From: Planctomycetaceae bacterium
GTDB taxonomy: Bacteria; Planctomycetota; Planctomycetia; Planctomycetales; Planctomycetaceae
Length of the DNA: 64,000 nucleotides
Assembly (NCBI GenBank): GCA_019636285.1
Contig: JAHBXV010000026.1
Span: 1 to 64,000 of the forward strand
Direction: 5' to 3'
The notes under the pieces were generated by a model. The model saw only the letters and a list, made by a program, of their open reading frames with translations, was not told the DNA's origin and made no database searches. Position numbers and translations under genes: made by a program. Below, in pieces: positions 7,852 through 16,934 of this stretch (positions within the stretch are counted from its first letter, which is position 1; every line of letters begins with the position of its first letter).

Positions 7852-8928
7852 CTACTTATGATCCCGTGCCGGTCCCAAACAAACACGGAAGCCGTCGCGC
7901 GAATCCGAGTAATGCGGCCCTTGCAGGCCCAGGCGGACCGCACAACGGGCGTTGCCGGGGACGTCGAAGTAGTTGCCCCCTCGGCAGACGGGGCGAACTC
8001 CTTCTTTCACGGTATAAAGCTCTTCGTGGCCTCCCTTGGGGTCGAAGTGATCGAGAATCACTTCCCAGACACCGCCGCACATGTCGGCGATACCAAATCC
8101 GTTACGGCCTCGTTCGCCGTAATGATCGACCGGCGACACGAACGAAAAGCCGTCGCTCCAGGGGGCGCTGCTCAGCGGCCATTTCTGCTTGCGATCGGGC
8201 AAAAAGTCGACGGCTGAGATGTTGAAGCGGCCTTCGCCTTCGCTCAATTCGTTGCCCCACCAGAAGTAGTTGGCTTCCTTGCTGCCGCCGCGGCACGCGT
8301 ATTCCCACTCCGCTTCGGTCGGCAACCGGTACTCGAGCCCCTTCGGCAGACGGCCCGCGGCCTGTTCGCTCTTGGTCAGCCACTTCGCGAACTCGCGGCC
8401 GTCGGTCCAGCTCACGCACACCACCGGGAAGTCATCGCGCAACGGAAACTGAAAGTTCGGGTCGCGCCAGCTCTTGCCTTCCATGGGTTCCCAGGGATGA
8501 GTCACCTGTGTCGTCAGGTTGTAGCTCTTCCATTCCGGGTTGAAACACTGGGTCTTTCCGCCGGGTTTCTCGGCATCGGAGACGTAGCCGGTCGCTTCGA
8601 CAAACTTTTTGAACTGACCGTTCGTGACTTCGGTCCGCCCCATCCAGAAGCCGTACTTGACGCTCATCGGCCGCGGCTTCTCGCCTTCGTAGGATTCGCG
8701 CTCGGTCCCCGCCTGCGCCCCTCCCTCAATGCCGGTCGCCCACTTCTTTTCTTCCGGCGTGCTCCCCATCAAAAAGTCGCCGGGAGGAATGTAGACCGTC
8801 TCCAGGATCACCCCGCCCCCCAGATCGGCTCGAAGGGCATCACCCTGTTTGGGCTCGGCTCCACGAACCGTGGACACGAATCCCATCCCCATCATCACTG
8901 CCAGACCGACCACGCTTCCGCTACGCAT
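7852..8928 (-). CDS. SUMF1/formylglycine-generating-enzyme-like exported protein
   Basis: The product (358 residues from 8928) has a signal peptide (GLAVMMGMGFVSTVRGAE) and a full SUMF1 domain: YIPPGDFLMGS, the GRTEVTNGQFKKFVEATGY segment, VCVSWTDGREFAKW, YRLPTEAEWEYACRGG, and the terminal DGFRVCL. SUMF1 proteins include the enzyme that makes formylglycine in sulfatases. Where the true enzyme has its two copper-binding cysteines (GGSYxCHxSYC), this protein reads GGNYFDVPGNARC, so both appear missing and it is probably not a formylglycine generator but a binding or regulatory relative. The start has GGAGAA about 5 bases upstream; a longer frame to 8970 would spoil the signal peptide. Confidence 0.88.
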   Translation of the reverse strand: MRSGSVVGLAVMMGMGFVSTVRGAEPKQGDALRADLGGGVILETVYIPPGDFLMGSTPEEKKWATGIEGGAQAGTERESYEGEKPRPMSVKYGFWMGRTEVTNGQFKKFVEATGYVSDAEKPGGKTQCFNPEWKSYNLTTQVTHPWEPMEGKSWRDPNFQFPLRDDFPVVCVSWTDGREFAKWLTKSEQAAGRLPKGLEYRLPTEAEWEYACRGGSKEANYFWWGNELSEGEGRFNISAVDFLPDRKQKWPLSSAPWSDGFSFVSPVDHYGERGRNGFGIADMCGGVWEVILDHFDPKGGHEELYTVKEGVRPVCRGGNYFDVPGNARCAVRLGLQGPHYSDSRDGFRVCLGPARDHK

Positions 8929-9136
8929 TGGCTTCTCCGAGGTTTCATAATCCCATCCAAAGACTCCCATGTTTTAGAGGGACGCATCGGCGAACTCAAC
9001 CGGGAGGGGATCAGCGGTCAGGGATCAGGAACCAGAAGTGCTGCCAGTCGCGAGCGGCCAGCAACCAGCGAATACCAACCGCTCTCTTCTCCGCTTCGGA
9101 ATTAGAATTTCCAATTTCGGATTTCGAATTTGCCCC

Positions 9137-10507
9137 TCATCGCCCCAGTTCATGCCGAAGCGTGGCTTCAAGTGTGGGGTTCCGGAATTGATAGCCCGAC
9201 GCAAGAAGTTTGGCAGGCACAACTCGGCTGCTCGCCAGCAGAAGATGGTCCGCCATTTCGCCCATCGCCATCCGCAGCGCGAATTGAGGGGCGGGAACCA
9301 GTGCCGGTCGATGGAGCACGGCTGCGAGCGTCTTGGTGAACTCACGATTGGTGGAGGCTTCCGGAAGCACGGCATTTACCGGCCCGGAAACCGATTCGTT
9401 CGACAGGCAATGGACGATGATCCCGATCAGGTCATCCAGACCAATGCAGCTCCAATATTGATTTCCCGATCCCAGCACGCCGCCGCCCCCCATGCGAAAG
9501 AGCGGGACCACTTTCTCCAAGGCACCGCCGCGCGGAGACAGCACCACGCCAATCCGTAGATTAACGACACGAATTCCCGCAGCGCGCGCAGGCTGGCAGG
9601 CCTCTTCCCACTGCTGTGCGACTTCGGGAAGAAAACCGTTGCCGACGGCAGACTCTTCGCTGAGAACTTCCTCCCCGCGATCGCCGTAGAAGCCGACTGC
9701 GGACGCACAGACCAGAACCTTCGGACGCACTGGCATGGTCGCCATGCGCTCGCACAGTAATCGAGTGGGAATCGTCCGGCTTTCCAAGAGGCGACGTTTG
9801 ACGTCGTCGGTCCACCGCTCGCTGGCAATGTTCTCGCCCGCAAGATGAACCACGGCATCCGCGCCCTCAAGGGCGCCCTCATCGATGACTCCGCGTCGGG
9901 GATCCCAGCCAAAGCTATTCGGCGCGTAACCACCGGAACGGCCCAACTTGCGAATGGAATGCCCCTGAGTCGTCAGCAATGGCACGAGCGCGGAACCGAC
10001 CAGGCCACTGGCTCCGGAGACGAGAACCGTCATACGGGCCTGATCGCGAAATCGCCGGTACAACTCCAGGTCGTTTCGTGTGACGTCGTGTCGATACGCA
10101 AACACTCGTTCCAGTGTCGAGGCGACGTAGCCGCAAGCGGCGCAGGCTCCGAGCAGTCCGTATGGCAACTTGTAGTGAATCTCGTCAACGAGCTCACAAT
10201 GATCCTGGTCAACGGGACGAAACAGGTGGGTGTGGTTCCACGAGGCAAATGGTCCGCGGACCTGCAAATCTGCAAACTGATGCGGCGGGCGGTAATCGTG
10301 ATGCTCGGCCACCCAGTGCTGGGCCGTCAGACCAGAACCAATTTTGAGTTCGACACGGTCTCCATCACGTATCCCTCCCGATTGGGAGAGGATTTCCACG
10401 CGATCCCAGGGAGGTGACAAACGTTGCAGCGCGCCCGGCCGCTCGTGCCATGCGAAGGCTTCCTCGGCGGAACATGGCAGTTGGCTGGCTTTGCGAAAGA
10501 CGGGCAT
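9137..10507 (-). CDS. SRPBCC domain fused to TIGR01777-family NAD-dependent epimerase
   Basis: Two domains are fused in 456 residues. Residues 1-150 form an SRPBCC/START-type lipid- or ligand-binding domain (FRKASQLPCSAEEAFAWHER, then IHYKLPYGLLG). From about residue 157 the TIGR01777 short-chain epimerase begins with the nucleotide motif VSGASGLVGSAL, continues with VHLAGENIASERW and ASAVGFYGDRG, and ends in the DUF1731-type tail (REFTKTLAAVLHRPA.. RNPTLEATLRHEL). The family includes E. coli YfcH and plant SulA homologues; the substrate is unknown. Confidence 0.9.
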   Translation of the reverse strand: MPVFRKASQLPCSAEEAFAWHERPGALQRLSPPWDRVEILSQSGGIRDGDRVELKIGSGLTAQHWVAEHHDYRPPHQFADLQVRGPFASWNHTHLFRPVDQDHCELVDEIHYKLPYGLLGACAACGYVASTLERVFAYRHDVTRNDLELYRRFRDQARMTVLVSGASGLVGSALVPLLTTQGHSIRKLGRSGGYAPNSFGWDPRRGVIDEGALEGADAVVHLAGENIASERWTDDVKRRLLESRTIPTRLLCERMATMPVRPKVLVCASAVGFYGDRGEEVLSEESAVGNGFLPEVAQQWEEACQPARAAGIRVVNLRIGVVLSPRGGALEKVVPLFRMGGGGVLGSGNQYWSCIGLDDLIGIIVHCLSNESVSGPVNAVLPEASTNREFTKTLAAVLHRPALVPAPQFALRMAMGEMADHLLLASSRVVPAKLLASGYQFRNPTLEATLRHELGR

Positions 10508-10549
10508 GCTGAAGGCTCACTGCGAGTGTCGATCGAGTCGGACCTTGCT

Positions 10550-11524
10550 CTATGCCAAGTCTAACGGCAGATCAAGAACGGTTGCCGATTTCCGCATCAA
10601 CTCCAGCGCTTTCAGCGAAATCTGGCGCACCCGTTCCTTGCTGAGATTCCAACGTCGCGAAATGTCGGCCAGGCTTTGTCCCCCCGGACGACCACCGAGC
10701 CCAAATCGATCCGCGACGATCGCTCGCTCCCGCTCCGAAAGCACCGACATCAGCCGTTCGATCGACGCTGTCACTCCGGGATTGTTGACGTCCGATTCCT
10801 GCGAATCGCGTTGTGAATCCTGTGCCTGCAACAGACTCCCGCCGTCATCCAGAACTTCGGCCGCCCGCTTCTGCTTGGCCAGAAACCTGTGCATCTGATT
10901 GCGGATCGCCCAGGTCGCATACGTGCTGAACCGGAAACCGCGGCTGACATCGAACAATTCCACCGCCCGAATAAGTGGCGTGAATCCCTCGCTCGTCAGT
11001 TCCGACAGATGGTCGACCGAGTTCGACAGCTTCGTCGCATTCGAAACGACCAGCCGCACGTTGGCCGAGACGATGCGGTTCCGCACTTCGGTCGCTTCAC
11101 GCAGGTCCGCTTCCAACTGGTCCCAGAGGGCAATATTCCATCCACGCTGCACGAGCTTCCGACGAGCCTCCTCCGCACGAAACTTCAGGAAATTCATCTG
11201 CAGGAACAGATGCTTCTCCTCCTCCGGTGTCAGGAGCGGGGCAGCGACCAACTCCCCAAGAAACGCCGCCCTACTTTGGGTCCGAACCGGTTTCGCGCGA
11301 GTCGGCGCGGACGAATCGCCAGTCTCAATCGCCGCTCGCTCGGCGGCAGACGCCGAAAAGTCGGGGTGCGGAATGAATGTGATCGGCTTCGCCACCCGCT
11401 CTGCGATTTCGGCGGGAATCGGCTGAGGCTCGACCCGCGAAGCGCAACTTCGTCGCAAAGCCTTCGCATCATGGGAGTTATCAACGAGGCGACCGCGTCG
11501 CGAACTCGACACCTTGGTGACCAT
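10550..11524 (-). CDS. RNA polymerase sigma-70 family factor
   Basis: The product (324 residues from 11524, with AGGAA 6 bases before the ATG) has a sigma region 1.2/2 core: LLTPEEEKHLFLQMN, then VRLVVSNATKL, GFTPLIRAVELFDVSRGFRFSTYATWAIRNQ for region 2.1-2.4, and region 4 (LSERERAIVADRFGL .. SLADISRRWNLSKERVRQISLKAL). Regions 2 and 4 are joined by only about 35 residues, so region 3 is reduced. The length and long N-terminus fit the RpoD/RpoS-like group 2-3 factors common in planctomycetes. No anti-sigma gene is adjacent. Confidence 0.92.
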   Translation of the reverse strand: MVTKVSSSRRGRLVDNSHDAKALRRSCASRVEPQPIPAEIAERVAKPITFIPHPDFSASAAERAAIETGDSSAPTRAKPVRTQSRAAFLGELVAAPLLTPEEEKHLFLQMNFLKFRAEEARRKLVQRGWNIALWDQLEADLREATEVRNRIVSANVRLVVSNATKLSNSVDHLSELTSEGFTPLIRAVELFDVSRGFRFSTYATWAIRNQMHRFLAKQKRAAEVLDDGGSLLQAQDSQRDSQESDVNNPGVTASIERLMSVLSERERAIVADRFGLGGRPGGQSLADISRRWNLSKERVRQISLKALELMRKSATVLDLPLDLA

Positions 11525-11768
11525 GCTCAATTCCTGTTGAAACAAGTGTTGTCATCCAAGGGGCAGGACCGTAATCCAAGAGCAGCTTTAACAGTACGGA
11601 TTCAAAACCGGGCGAGATTTTTCGTGGTGGCGGATCGGCAATGGTGTCAACGGGCGGCAACCTGCCGAAAACCGTGGTCGACGTTTTGCGCAGGCTCTGT
11701 AAACTGAAGGTGACGAAAGCGCTTCGTCGTCGTTCAGGGAAGATCCCCTCATCCCAGGAGTCCGCACC

Positions 11769-12089
11769 ATGTCTCAACCCATTCCAACCACCGATCCGTC
11801 TCCTTCCCCCGATCTCAGTGCCTCGTCCTCCAGCCGCTGGGATGAGCCTCACTCGGTCGAGTACCAGGTCCAGCGCGCGCTGGCGAACCAGGAAAGCGTC
11901 CGTATCGACGGCCTGCGAGTTCACCGCACTCCCGCAGGCGTCTGCGTGGAGGGATGCCTGGAGGCTGGCGATGAACAGACCGTGCGCGACCTGTTGAAGA
12001 GTGTCTGCGGAACTTTGGAAGTCAGCGACCGCCTCTACCGACGCGGGGAATGCACCCTGTCGCCAGGCGTGCCGCTGCGTCCCCGCTAG
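11769..12089 (+). CDS. Small BON-like domain protein
   Basis: A 106-residue product with a Ser/Pro-rich first third and a compact remainder (YQVQRALAN.. IDGLRVHRTPAGVCVEGCLEAGDEQTV.. LLKSVCGTLEVSDRL) whose strand-helix order and predicted fold resemble a BON domain. BON domains bind membranes or small molecules; this assignment is by pattern only. AGGAG lies 8 bases before the ATG. It has no signal peptide. It is divergent from the sigma factor gene with about 245 bases between them. Confidence 0.6.
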   Translation: MSQPIPTTDPSPSPDLSASSSSRWDEPHSVEYQVQRALANQESVRIDGLRVHRTPAGVCVEGCLEAGDEQTVRDLLKSVCGTLEVSDRLYRRGECTLSPGVPLRPR

Positions 12090-12130
12090 CCGAATCTTTC
12101 GAGCGGGCGCGTTGACGGAGCACGGCGTGG

Positions 12131-12159
12131 TTGCCGGAATGCAAACATCGGCAATAATC
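12131..12159 (+). promoter_or_regulatory. Possible sigma-70 promoter for hemH
   Basis: TTGCCG (12131-12136) and ATAATC (12154-12159) are separated by 17 bases and sit 40 bases before the hemH start. The match is partial and is offered as a weak candidate. Confidence 0.25.
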
Positions 12160-12199
12160 TGCCGTCCGACGTTGCGACCGTCCCGTTTCGAAAGCACCC

Positions 12200-13264
12200 G
12201 TGCCGATGCCCGCGCCCTATGACGCCCTGCTGATCGTTTCGTTCGGAGGACCGGAGCGCCGCGAAGACGTCATTCCGTTTCTGGAAAACGTCCTCAGAGG
12301 CAAACCGGTCCCCCGCGAACGGATGTTGGAAGTCGCCGAGCACTACTATCACTTCGGCGGCGTCAGCCCGATCAATGCGCAGGTTCGCGAATTCATCTCT
12401 GCGCTGTCCAACGAGTTGCGATCGGCCGGAGTGGAATTGCCGATCTACTGGGGGAACCGGAACTGGCACCCGCTCTTGCCGGACACGTTCGGGCAAATGG
12501 CCCGGGATGGCGTCAAAAACGCGCTGGCCTTCATGACGTCTGCCTACAGTTCCTATTCGGGCTGCCGCCAGTACCGGGAGAACATCGAGGCAGCCCGCGA
12601 GACAGTCGGCGAATCGGCACCGGTCGTCGATAAGATTCGCGTCTTCTACAACCACCCCGAATTCATTGCCGCGAACCGGGAACGAATTCAAGCGGCTGGC
12701 GAGACGCTTCCCGAAGCCGCACGCGGCGAGTTTCATGCCGCCTACACCGCGCACAGTATCCCCCTGTCGATGGCCGACAATTGCCAGTACGTGAAGCAAC
12801 TCAGCGAAACCGTCCGACTGCTCAATGAAGAGTTGGGACTTCCGCCCGAACGTGGGCGACTGGTCTACCAGAGCCGCAGCGGTCGCCCGCAGGATCCTTG
12901 GCTGGAACCCGACATCCTGGATCACTTAAGCAGTCTGGCCGAACAGAAAGTCCCCGGCGTGGTCGTCGCACCGATCGGATTTCTCTCAGACCACATGGAA
13001 GTGCTGTTCGACCTCGATGAAGAGGCGCAACAGCTCTGCCAGGAAAAGGGCATCCCGATGGCCCGCGCCGCCACGGTCGGCACTCACCCTCGCTTTATAC
13101 GTATGGTATGCGAACTGATTCAAGAGCGTATGGGCCTGACGGTGGAGCGCCGCGCGATCGGCGAATATGGTCCGAATCACGACGTCTGCCCGGTGAATTG
13201 TTGCCAATACAACCCCGGACGGCCTCCCGCAGCCGCTGGCGCCGCGAGTGGGCGCCCTTCATAA
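12200..13264 (+). CDS. hemH: Ferrochelatase
   Basis: Ferrochelatase inserts Fe(II) into a porphyrin at the end of heme synthesis. The 354-residue protein opens with the LLIVSFGGPERREDV motif, has the catalytic histidine in AYTAHSIPLSM (His185), and the conserved YQSRSGRPQDPWLEPD and VVVAPIGFLSDHMEVLFDLDEEA blocks. The short C-terminal tail contains CPVNCC, a cysteine cluster that might ligate an iron-sulfur centre as in some bacterial ferrochelatases. Protoporphyrin and coproporphyrin enzymes cannot be separated by eye. The start is GTG at 12200 or ATG at 12206. Confidence 0.94.
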   Translation: MPMPAPYDALLIVSFGGPERREDVIPFLENVLRGKPVPRERMLEVAEHYYHFGGVSPINAQVREFISALSNELRSAGVELPIYWGNRNWHPLLPDTFGQMARDGVKNALAFMTSAYSSYSGCRQYRENIEAARETVGESAPVVDKIRVFYNHPEFIAANRERIQAAGETLPEAARGEFHAAYTAHSIPLSMADNCQYVKQLSETVRLLNEELGLPPERGRLVYQSRSGRPQDPWLEPDILDHLSSLAEQKVPGVVVAPIGFLSDHMEVLFDLDEEAQQLCQEKGIPMARAATVGTHPRFIRMVCELIQERMGLTVERRAIGEYGPNHDVCPVNCCQYNPGRPPAAAGAASGRPS

Positions 13265-13285
13265 AAAGAGTGTGCGATTGGATCG

Positions 13286-14425
13286 TCAGACCCACGCCGC
13301 GCGAATCGCATTCGACAAACGCAGGATGGCTGGCCCCGATTCGTCCCACGGGCGATTGGTCAAGATGACGGCATAAATGCCCGGATCGGGATCGACCCAC
13401 ATCAGCGTTCCTGTCGCGCCCCAATGGCCGTAGGCCCGCGGCCCCAACAGATCGCCAAACGTCGCGATGTCTCGCCAGTTGAGCCGCCAGCCCAGTCCCC
13501 AAGGGCGAGTCCGTCGATCGGCCTCCGGAATGTCTCGCATCGTAGCCAGTTGATTGCAGGTGGCAGCCGCAACGGTCGCTGGGCTCCACAAGTTCGTTCC
13601 CGTCGCCGTCTCGCCCCCGTTCAGAAGCGACTGTGCCAGGCGACCAAGATCACCAGTCGTGGAAAACAGACCTCCCCACGGCGCGCCAAGTCGCCGCCAG
13701 TAGTCGCTGTTCCAGTTCCAACCGTCATGCCCGACTTGTTCTTTCGGAAGAACAACGGGAATCAGCCGCGTGAGAATGCGCTCGCCAGCATCGGCTCGAT
13801 CGAGCGGCAACCCCAACCAGGTATGCCGCATTTTGAGCGGTTCAAAGACCGCTTCGGCCAGACAGGTGCGATAGTCGGCCTGTGTCAGCCTGTGCAGAAT
13901 CTCCGCCAGCAGGATAAATCCGGAACTCTGGTATTGAACGCCGCGCCCCGCCGGAAACGCGGGTTTGCACTCGCAAAGTTCCGCCAGGAACTCGGAAAGC
14001 GGAGCATTCCGGCCGCGCAGCACTCGGTCGTTCGGGAGCAAATCCGGCAAGCCCGATGTATGTGTCAGCAGGTGGCGAACTTCGATCGGGTAACGTCCCG
14101 CCCCGCCAAACTCCGGAATCAGGTCAGAGACGCGATCGTGGAGCCGCAGGAGCCCCTGCTCCACGAGTTGCAGAATGCCCATCGCGACCACGGGCTTCGT
14201 GAGCGACGCGGTAAGAAAGATGGGCGGCCCGCCGGACGCTACGGATCGTTCGCAATGCGCCCCCGCGGAAAAAGTGCCAGCCGGCCCGTTCGCGGCTCCT
14301 GTCTCGATCGCGACCTCGGGCCATCGCCCTTCAGCGACTCCGCTTTGCACGAGACGAGTGACGGCTTCCCAGCGTTCGGGATTCAATTCGCCCTCGATCT
14401 GTCGCGCTGCCGCGCCACCCAACAT
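13286..14425 (-). CDS. Serine hydrolase of the beta-lactamase/class C family
   Basis: A 379-residue serine hydrolase with the active-site SLTK (Ser74, Lys77) in FLTASLTKPVV, a YQS motif at 165-167 in place of the usual YxN, and LLTHTSGLPDL. The C-terminal GHWGATGTLMWVDPD gives an HxG-type third motif. Family members are esterases, D-aminopeptidases or penicillin-binding-protein-like enzymes; the true substrate is unknown. No signal peptide is evident. Its ATG overlaps the stop codon of the upstream STAS gene (TGATG), implying translational coupling. Confidence 0.88.
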   Translation of the reverse strand: MLGGAAARQIEGELNPERWEAVTRLVQSGVAEGRWPEVAIETGAANGPAGTFSAGAHCERSVASGGPPIFLTASLTKPVVAMGILQLVEQGLLRLHDRVSDLIPEFGGAGRYPIEVRHLLTHTSGLPDLLPNDRVLRGRNAPLSEFLAELCECKPAFPAGRGVQYQSSGFILLAEILHRLTQADYRTCLAEAVFEPLKMRHTWLGLPLDRADAGERILTRLIPVVLPKEQVGHDGWNWNSDYWRRLGAPWGGLFSTTGDLGRLAQSLLNGGETATGTNLWSPATVAAATCNQLATMRDIPEADRRTRPWGLGWRLNWRDIATFGDLLGPRAYGHWGATGTLMWVDPDPGIYAVILTNRPWDESGPAILRLSNAIRAAWV

Positions 14426-14748
14426 CAGACTTCCACCTGGTGGATTGTCAGCATGCGATCGAGATGCGTGATTTCCAGCACTTCGCGAATGTCATCGCAG
14501 ACATTGAAGAGCAAGACTTCGGGGCCAATCTTACGCAGAGAGGCGAGCAGACCGAGAAAACCGCTGGGAACCACGACCACGCCCGTCAAATCGAAGGCCA
14601 GGGACTCGATCCCGTTCGCCTTGATGAGATCGACAATCCAATCGCGGCACTCGGCGACGTTCAGGTGGTCGAGCATCGGCCGCCCCCCGAAACCGAGCAC
14701 CGTGAGCTTGCCGAGCGAATAGACTTCCAGTTCGGAACCGACGGCCAT
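14425..14748 (-). CDS. STAS-domain protein (anti-sigma factor antagonist type)
   Basis: The product (107 residues from the ATG at 14748, preceded by a strong GAGGAGGGG) is one STAS domain: alternating strands and helices, and the VVVPSGFLGLLASL segment that matches the phosphoserine loop of SpoIIAA/RsbV (Ser62). Such proteins take part in partner-switching with anti-sigma kinases. Here the neighbour is a serine hydrolase whose start overlaps this stop, not a kinase or phosphatase, which is unusual. A longer frame to 14811 lacks ribosome binding support. Confidence 0.83.
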   Translation of the reverse strand: MAVGSELEVYSLGKLTVLGFGGRPMLDHLNVAECRDWIVDLIKANGIESLAFDLTGVVVVPSGFLGLLASLRKIGPEVLLFNVCDDIREVLEITHLDRMLTIHQVEV

Positions 14749-14981
14749 GATCGCCCCCTCCTCGCGCGAATCTCCCGGTCGCATTCTCGCGCACGGCGGA
14801 CCGACTGACAATCGAAAAGTCGCCCGAAAGCCGCCTCGCGCGAAGAACAGCGGTTGGTGGCGGCGGCGGTCGCCAATGTGTTACACCTTCGCGGTCAAAA
14901 ATTGGTAATCCGCACGCACGGCGGCGAGCAAAAAGGTACCCCGGCGTCGAACGACCGGACGTTGACCACGGAGAAGACTGG

Positions 14982-15965
14982 ATGAGTTACGATATTTTCG
15001 CCGTCGGCAATGCCCTGGTCGACATCCAGGCGCGCGTGACCGACGACGTGCTCGAATCGCTCGGCTTTGCCCGCGGACTGATGACGCTGGTCGACGATAC
15101 GACCCAGTTGCGCGTTCTGTCGTCGCTGCAAGGAGCCTCGATCAGCCGGTGCGCCGGAGGCTCGGCGGCGAATACGATCGTGGGCGCGGCGGATTTCGGG
15201 TCGAAAGTCGCCTATGCGGGAAAAGTCGGAAACGACGAACTCGGCAACTTCTGGCTCGAGGATCTACGATCCCTCGGAGTCGCCATTGAAGTTCCGCCAT
15301 GCGACGGGCAAACGGGCACCTGCGTCGTCCTCATCACGCGGGATGCCCAGCGGACCATGCTGACGCATCTGGGAGTGACGTCGACGCTGTCTGCTGAGGA
15401 CATCCGCGAAGAGGAAATTCGCCGGTCGAAGTACGTTTATATTGAAGGATACCTCTTCACCGCCGACGCCACGAAAGCGGCCGCGCTGCGGGCGATTGAA
15501 CTCGCCAAGCGTCATGGCGTAAAGGTCGCCTTCACGGTCTCCGATCCCTTCGTGATTCAGATGAACCGGGAGCTGTTTCTGGAACTGATCGCGGGTCCGG
15601 TCGATCTCTTGTTCTGCAACCTGGATGAAGCCCGCAGCCTGACCGGGCTCCAGGATCCCGTCGATTGCGCGCAGCAAATTCATCGTCAGGCGGCGGATGT
15701 CTGCCTGACCCTGGGAGCGGAAGGCTCGCTGCTCCTGCACGGCGGCACGCTCACTCCCATCGAGGGAGTCGAGATCGACGCCATCGACACCACCGGCGCC
15801 GGAGACATGTATGCCGGGGCCATGCTGCATGGCCTCACGCACGGCATGACCTGGCGACAGGCGGGGCACCTCGCTTCGCACGCGGCGGCGCGCATCGTTT
15901 CGCAACTTGGCGCCCGCATGGCGCGGAAGTTTACGCAGGCCGAGATCGCGGAACTTTGTCGCTGA
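14982..15965 (+). CDS. PfkB-family sugar/nucleoside kinase (adenosine kinase-like)
   Basis: The 327-residue product has both PfkB signatures: the N-terminal [14 protein letters not shown] with the preceding [10 protein letters not shown], and the C-terminal [14 protein letters not shown], whose Asp is the catalytic base (near residue 275). The N-terminal motif and overall similarity ([13 protein letters not shown]) are closer to adenosine kinases than to ribokinases. It phosphorylates a 5'-hydroxyl of a nucleoside or sugar; the substrate is inferred only. GGAGAAG lies before the ATG. A repeat copy begins 6 bases past its stop. Confidence 0.88.
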   Translation: MSYDIFAVGNALVDIQARVTDDVLESLGFARGLMTLVDDTTQLRVLSSLQGASISRCAGGSAANTIVGAADFGSKVAYAGKVGNDELGNFWLEDLRSLGVAIEVPPCDGQTGTCVVLITRDAQRTMLTHLGVTSTLSAEDIREEEIRRSKYVYIEGYLFTADATKAAALRAIELAKRHGVKVAFTVSDPFVIQMNRELFLELIAGPVDLLFCNLDEARSLTGLQDPVDCAQQIHRQAADVCLTLGAEGSLLLHGGTLTPIEGVEIDAIDTTGAGDMYAGAMLHGLTHGMTWRQAGHLASHAAARIVSQLGARMARKFTQAEIAELCR

Positions 15966-15970
15966 AGAGA

Positions 15971-15996
15971 AGGAGCGCTCCCCGCTGGGTCGCGGC
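15971..15996 (-). repeat. TTAGCCGCGACCC repeat, minus-strand copy
   Basis: Read on the minus strand this is GCCGCGACCCAGCGGGGAGC followed by GCTCCT, matching the modules at 20468, 29795 and 41724. It fills the gap between two convergent genes, with a partial second GCGACCC unit just beyond it. Confidence 0.7.
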
Positions 15997-16010
15997 GACT
16001 GGGTCGCGAT

Positions 16011-16934
16011 TTACTTCTTTTGCGGCGCGGCAGGGGCGTTGGGGCCGGTGCGAGTGATTTGCTCGACATACGCCCGCGTGATGTCTTCCGGGACCACATC
16101 TTCCGGCGGGACGAACAGGAAGAGGGATTCGTCGACGGCCTGATCGAGGACGACGTCGCGGAATTGCAGTGAGACGATGACCCGTTCGGGCAATTTGTCG
16201 GCGGCTTTCTTGAGATAGTCGATCTTCACCGGCACCTGTGTCTCCGCGTCGAACCACAGGCGAACCAGGTCGGGAACATACTCCGGCGTCGCTTGTTCAG
16301 GCTTAAGCCCCAGTTTGGCCAGGGCGTCCGGTTTCCAGCGTGCCCGGATGACCACCATTTCGCGGTCCGATTCAGTGATCCGTTCCAGCGACTCGAACTC
16401 GAGTTGCTGTTGCAGTCCCGCGAGCAGCCCCGGCAGACCGCCCAACCCCAGTTCCGCCGTCAAAATGGCCTCGGGTCGAGATTCGCCCGCCGAAACAGCC
16501 GCCAGAATCTGACGGATGTCGCGACGAGTCACGCGGCGGGAGTCGAGCAACTGCAACTGGCTCCAAAGAACATTGCCATCGCAGACTTCCAGCAGAGATC
16601 CTTTCGCGCCTCCGGGAAGTTCGGTGGCCAGTTCAAGTCGTAACTTGAGGCCCGCGTTCGCGTAACGCCCCGTGAGCTTGAGCGGCTGACCATTGATGTT
16701 GACGACCTGGTACAGCGTCGCCTGCAAACTCCGGCGATTCGCCAGCGCCGCATGCGATTGCTCGACGAACCGCTTGGCTTCGCCGTCGGCCGGCTCCGCC
16801 GCGGTTGCGTCTTCAGCCGCCAGAAGTCGCGAACCAGGCGTTTCCGGACCATTGCAAAGGTAGCCAGCGACCAGGGCGAGGGTCGCCGCGAGAGCGACCG
16901 CCGTTTCACGCGAGATCCAAGGAACAGGTTTCAC
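16011..16934 (-). CDS. Exported protein, LolA-like
   Basis: A 307-residue protein with an N-terminal hydrophobic signal or anchor (TAVALAATLALVAGYL). The body (about 55-295) has the features of the LolA/LolB-like beta-barrel fold used for lipid or lipoprotein carriers: AALANRRSLQATLYQVV, a repeated GRYANAGLKLRLEL strand pair, LLEVCDGNVLWSQ, and VRLWFDAETQVPVKIDY. Many planctomycete relatives are annotated only as outer-membrane lipoprotein-sorting-like proteins. No catalytic motif is visible. It is convergent with the PfkB kinase. Confidence 0.65.
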   Translation of the reverse strand: MKPVPWISRETAVALAATLALVAGYLCNGPETPGSRLLAAEDATAAEPADGEAKRFVEQSHAALANRRSLQATLYQVVNINGQPLKLTGRYANAGLKLRLELATELPGGAKGSLLEVCDGNVLWSQLQLLDSRRVTRRDIRQILAAVSAGESRPEAILTAELGLGGLPGLLAGLQQQLEFESLERITESDREMVVIRARWKPDALAKLGLKPEQATPEYVPDLVRLWFDAETQVPVKIDYLKKAADKLPERVIVSLQFRDVVLDQAVDESLFLFVPPEDVVPEDITRAYVEQITRTGPNAPAAPQKK

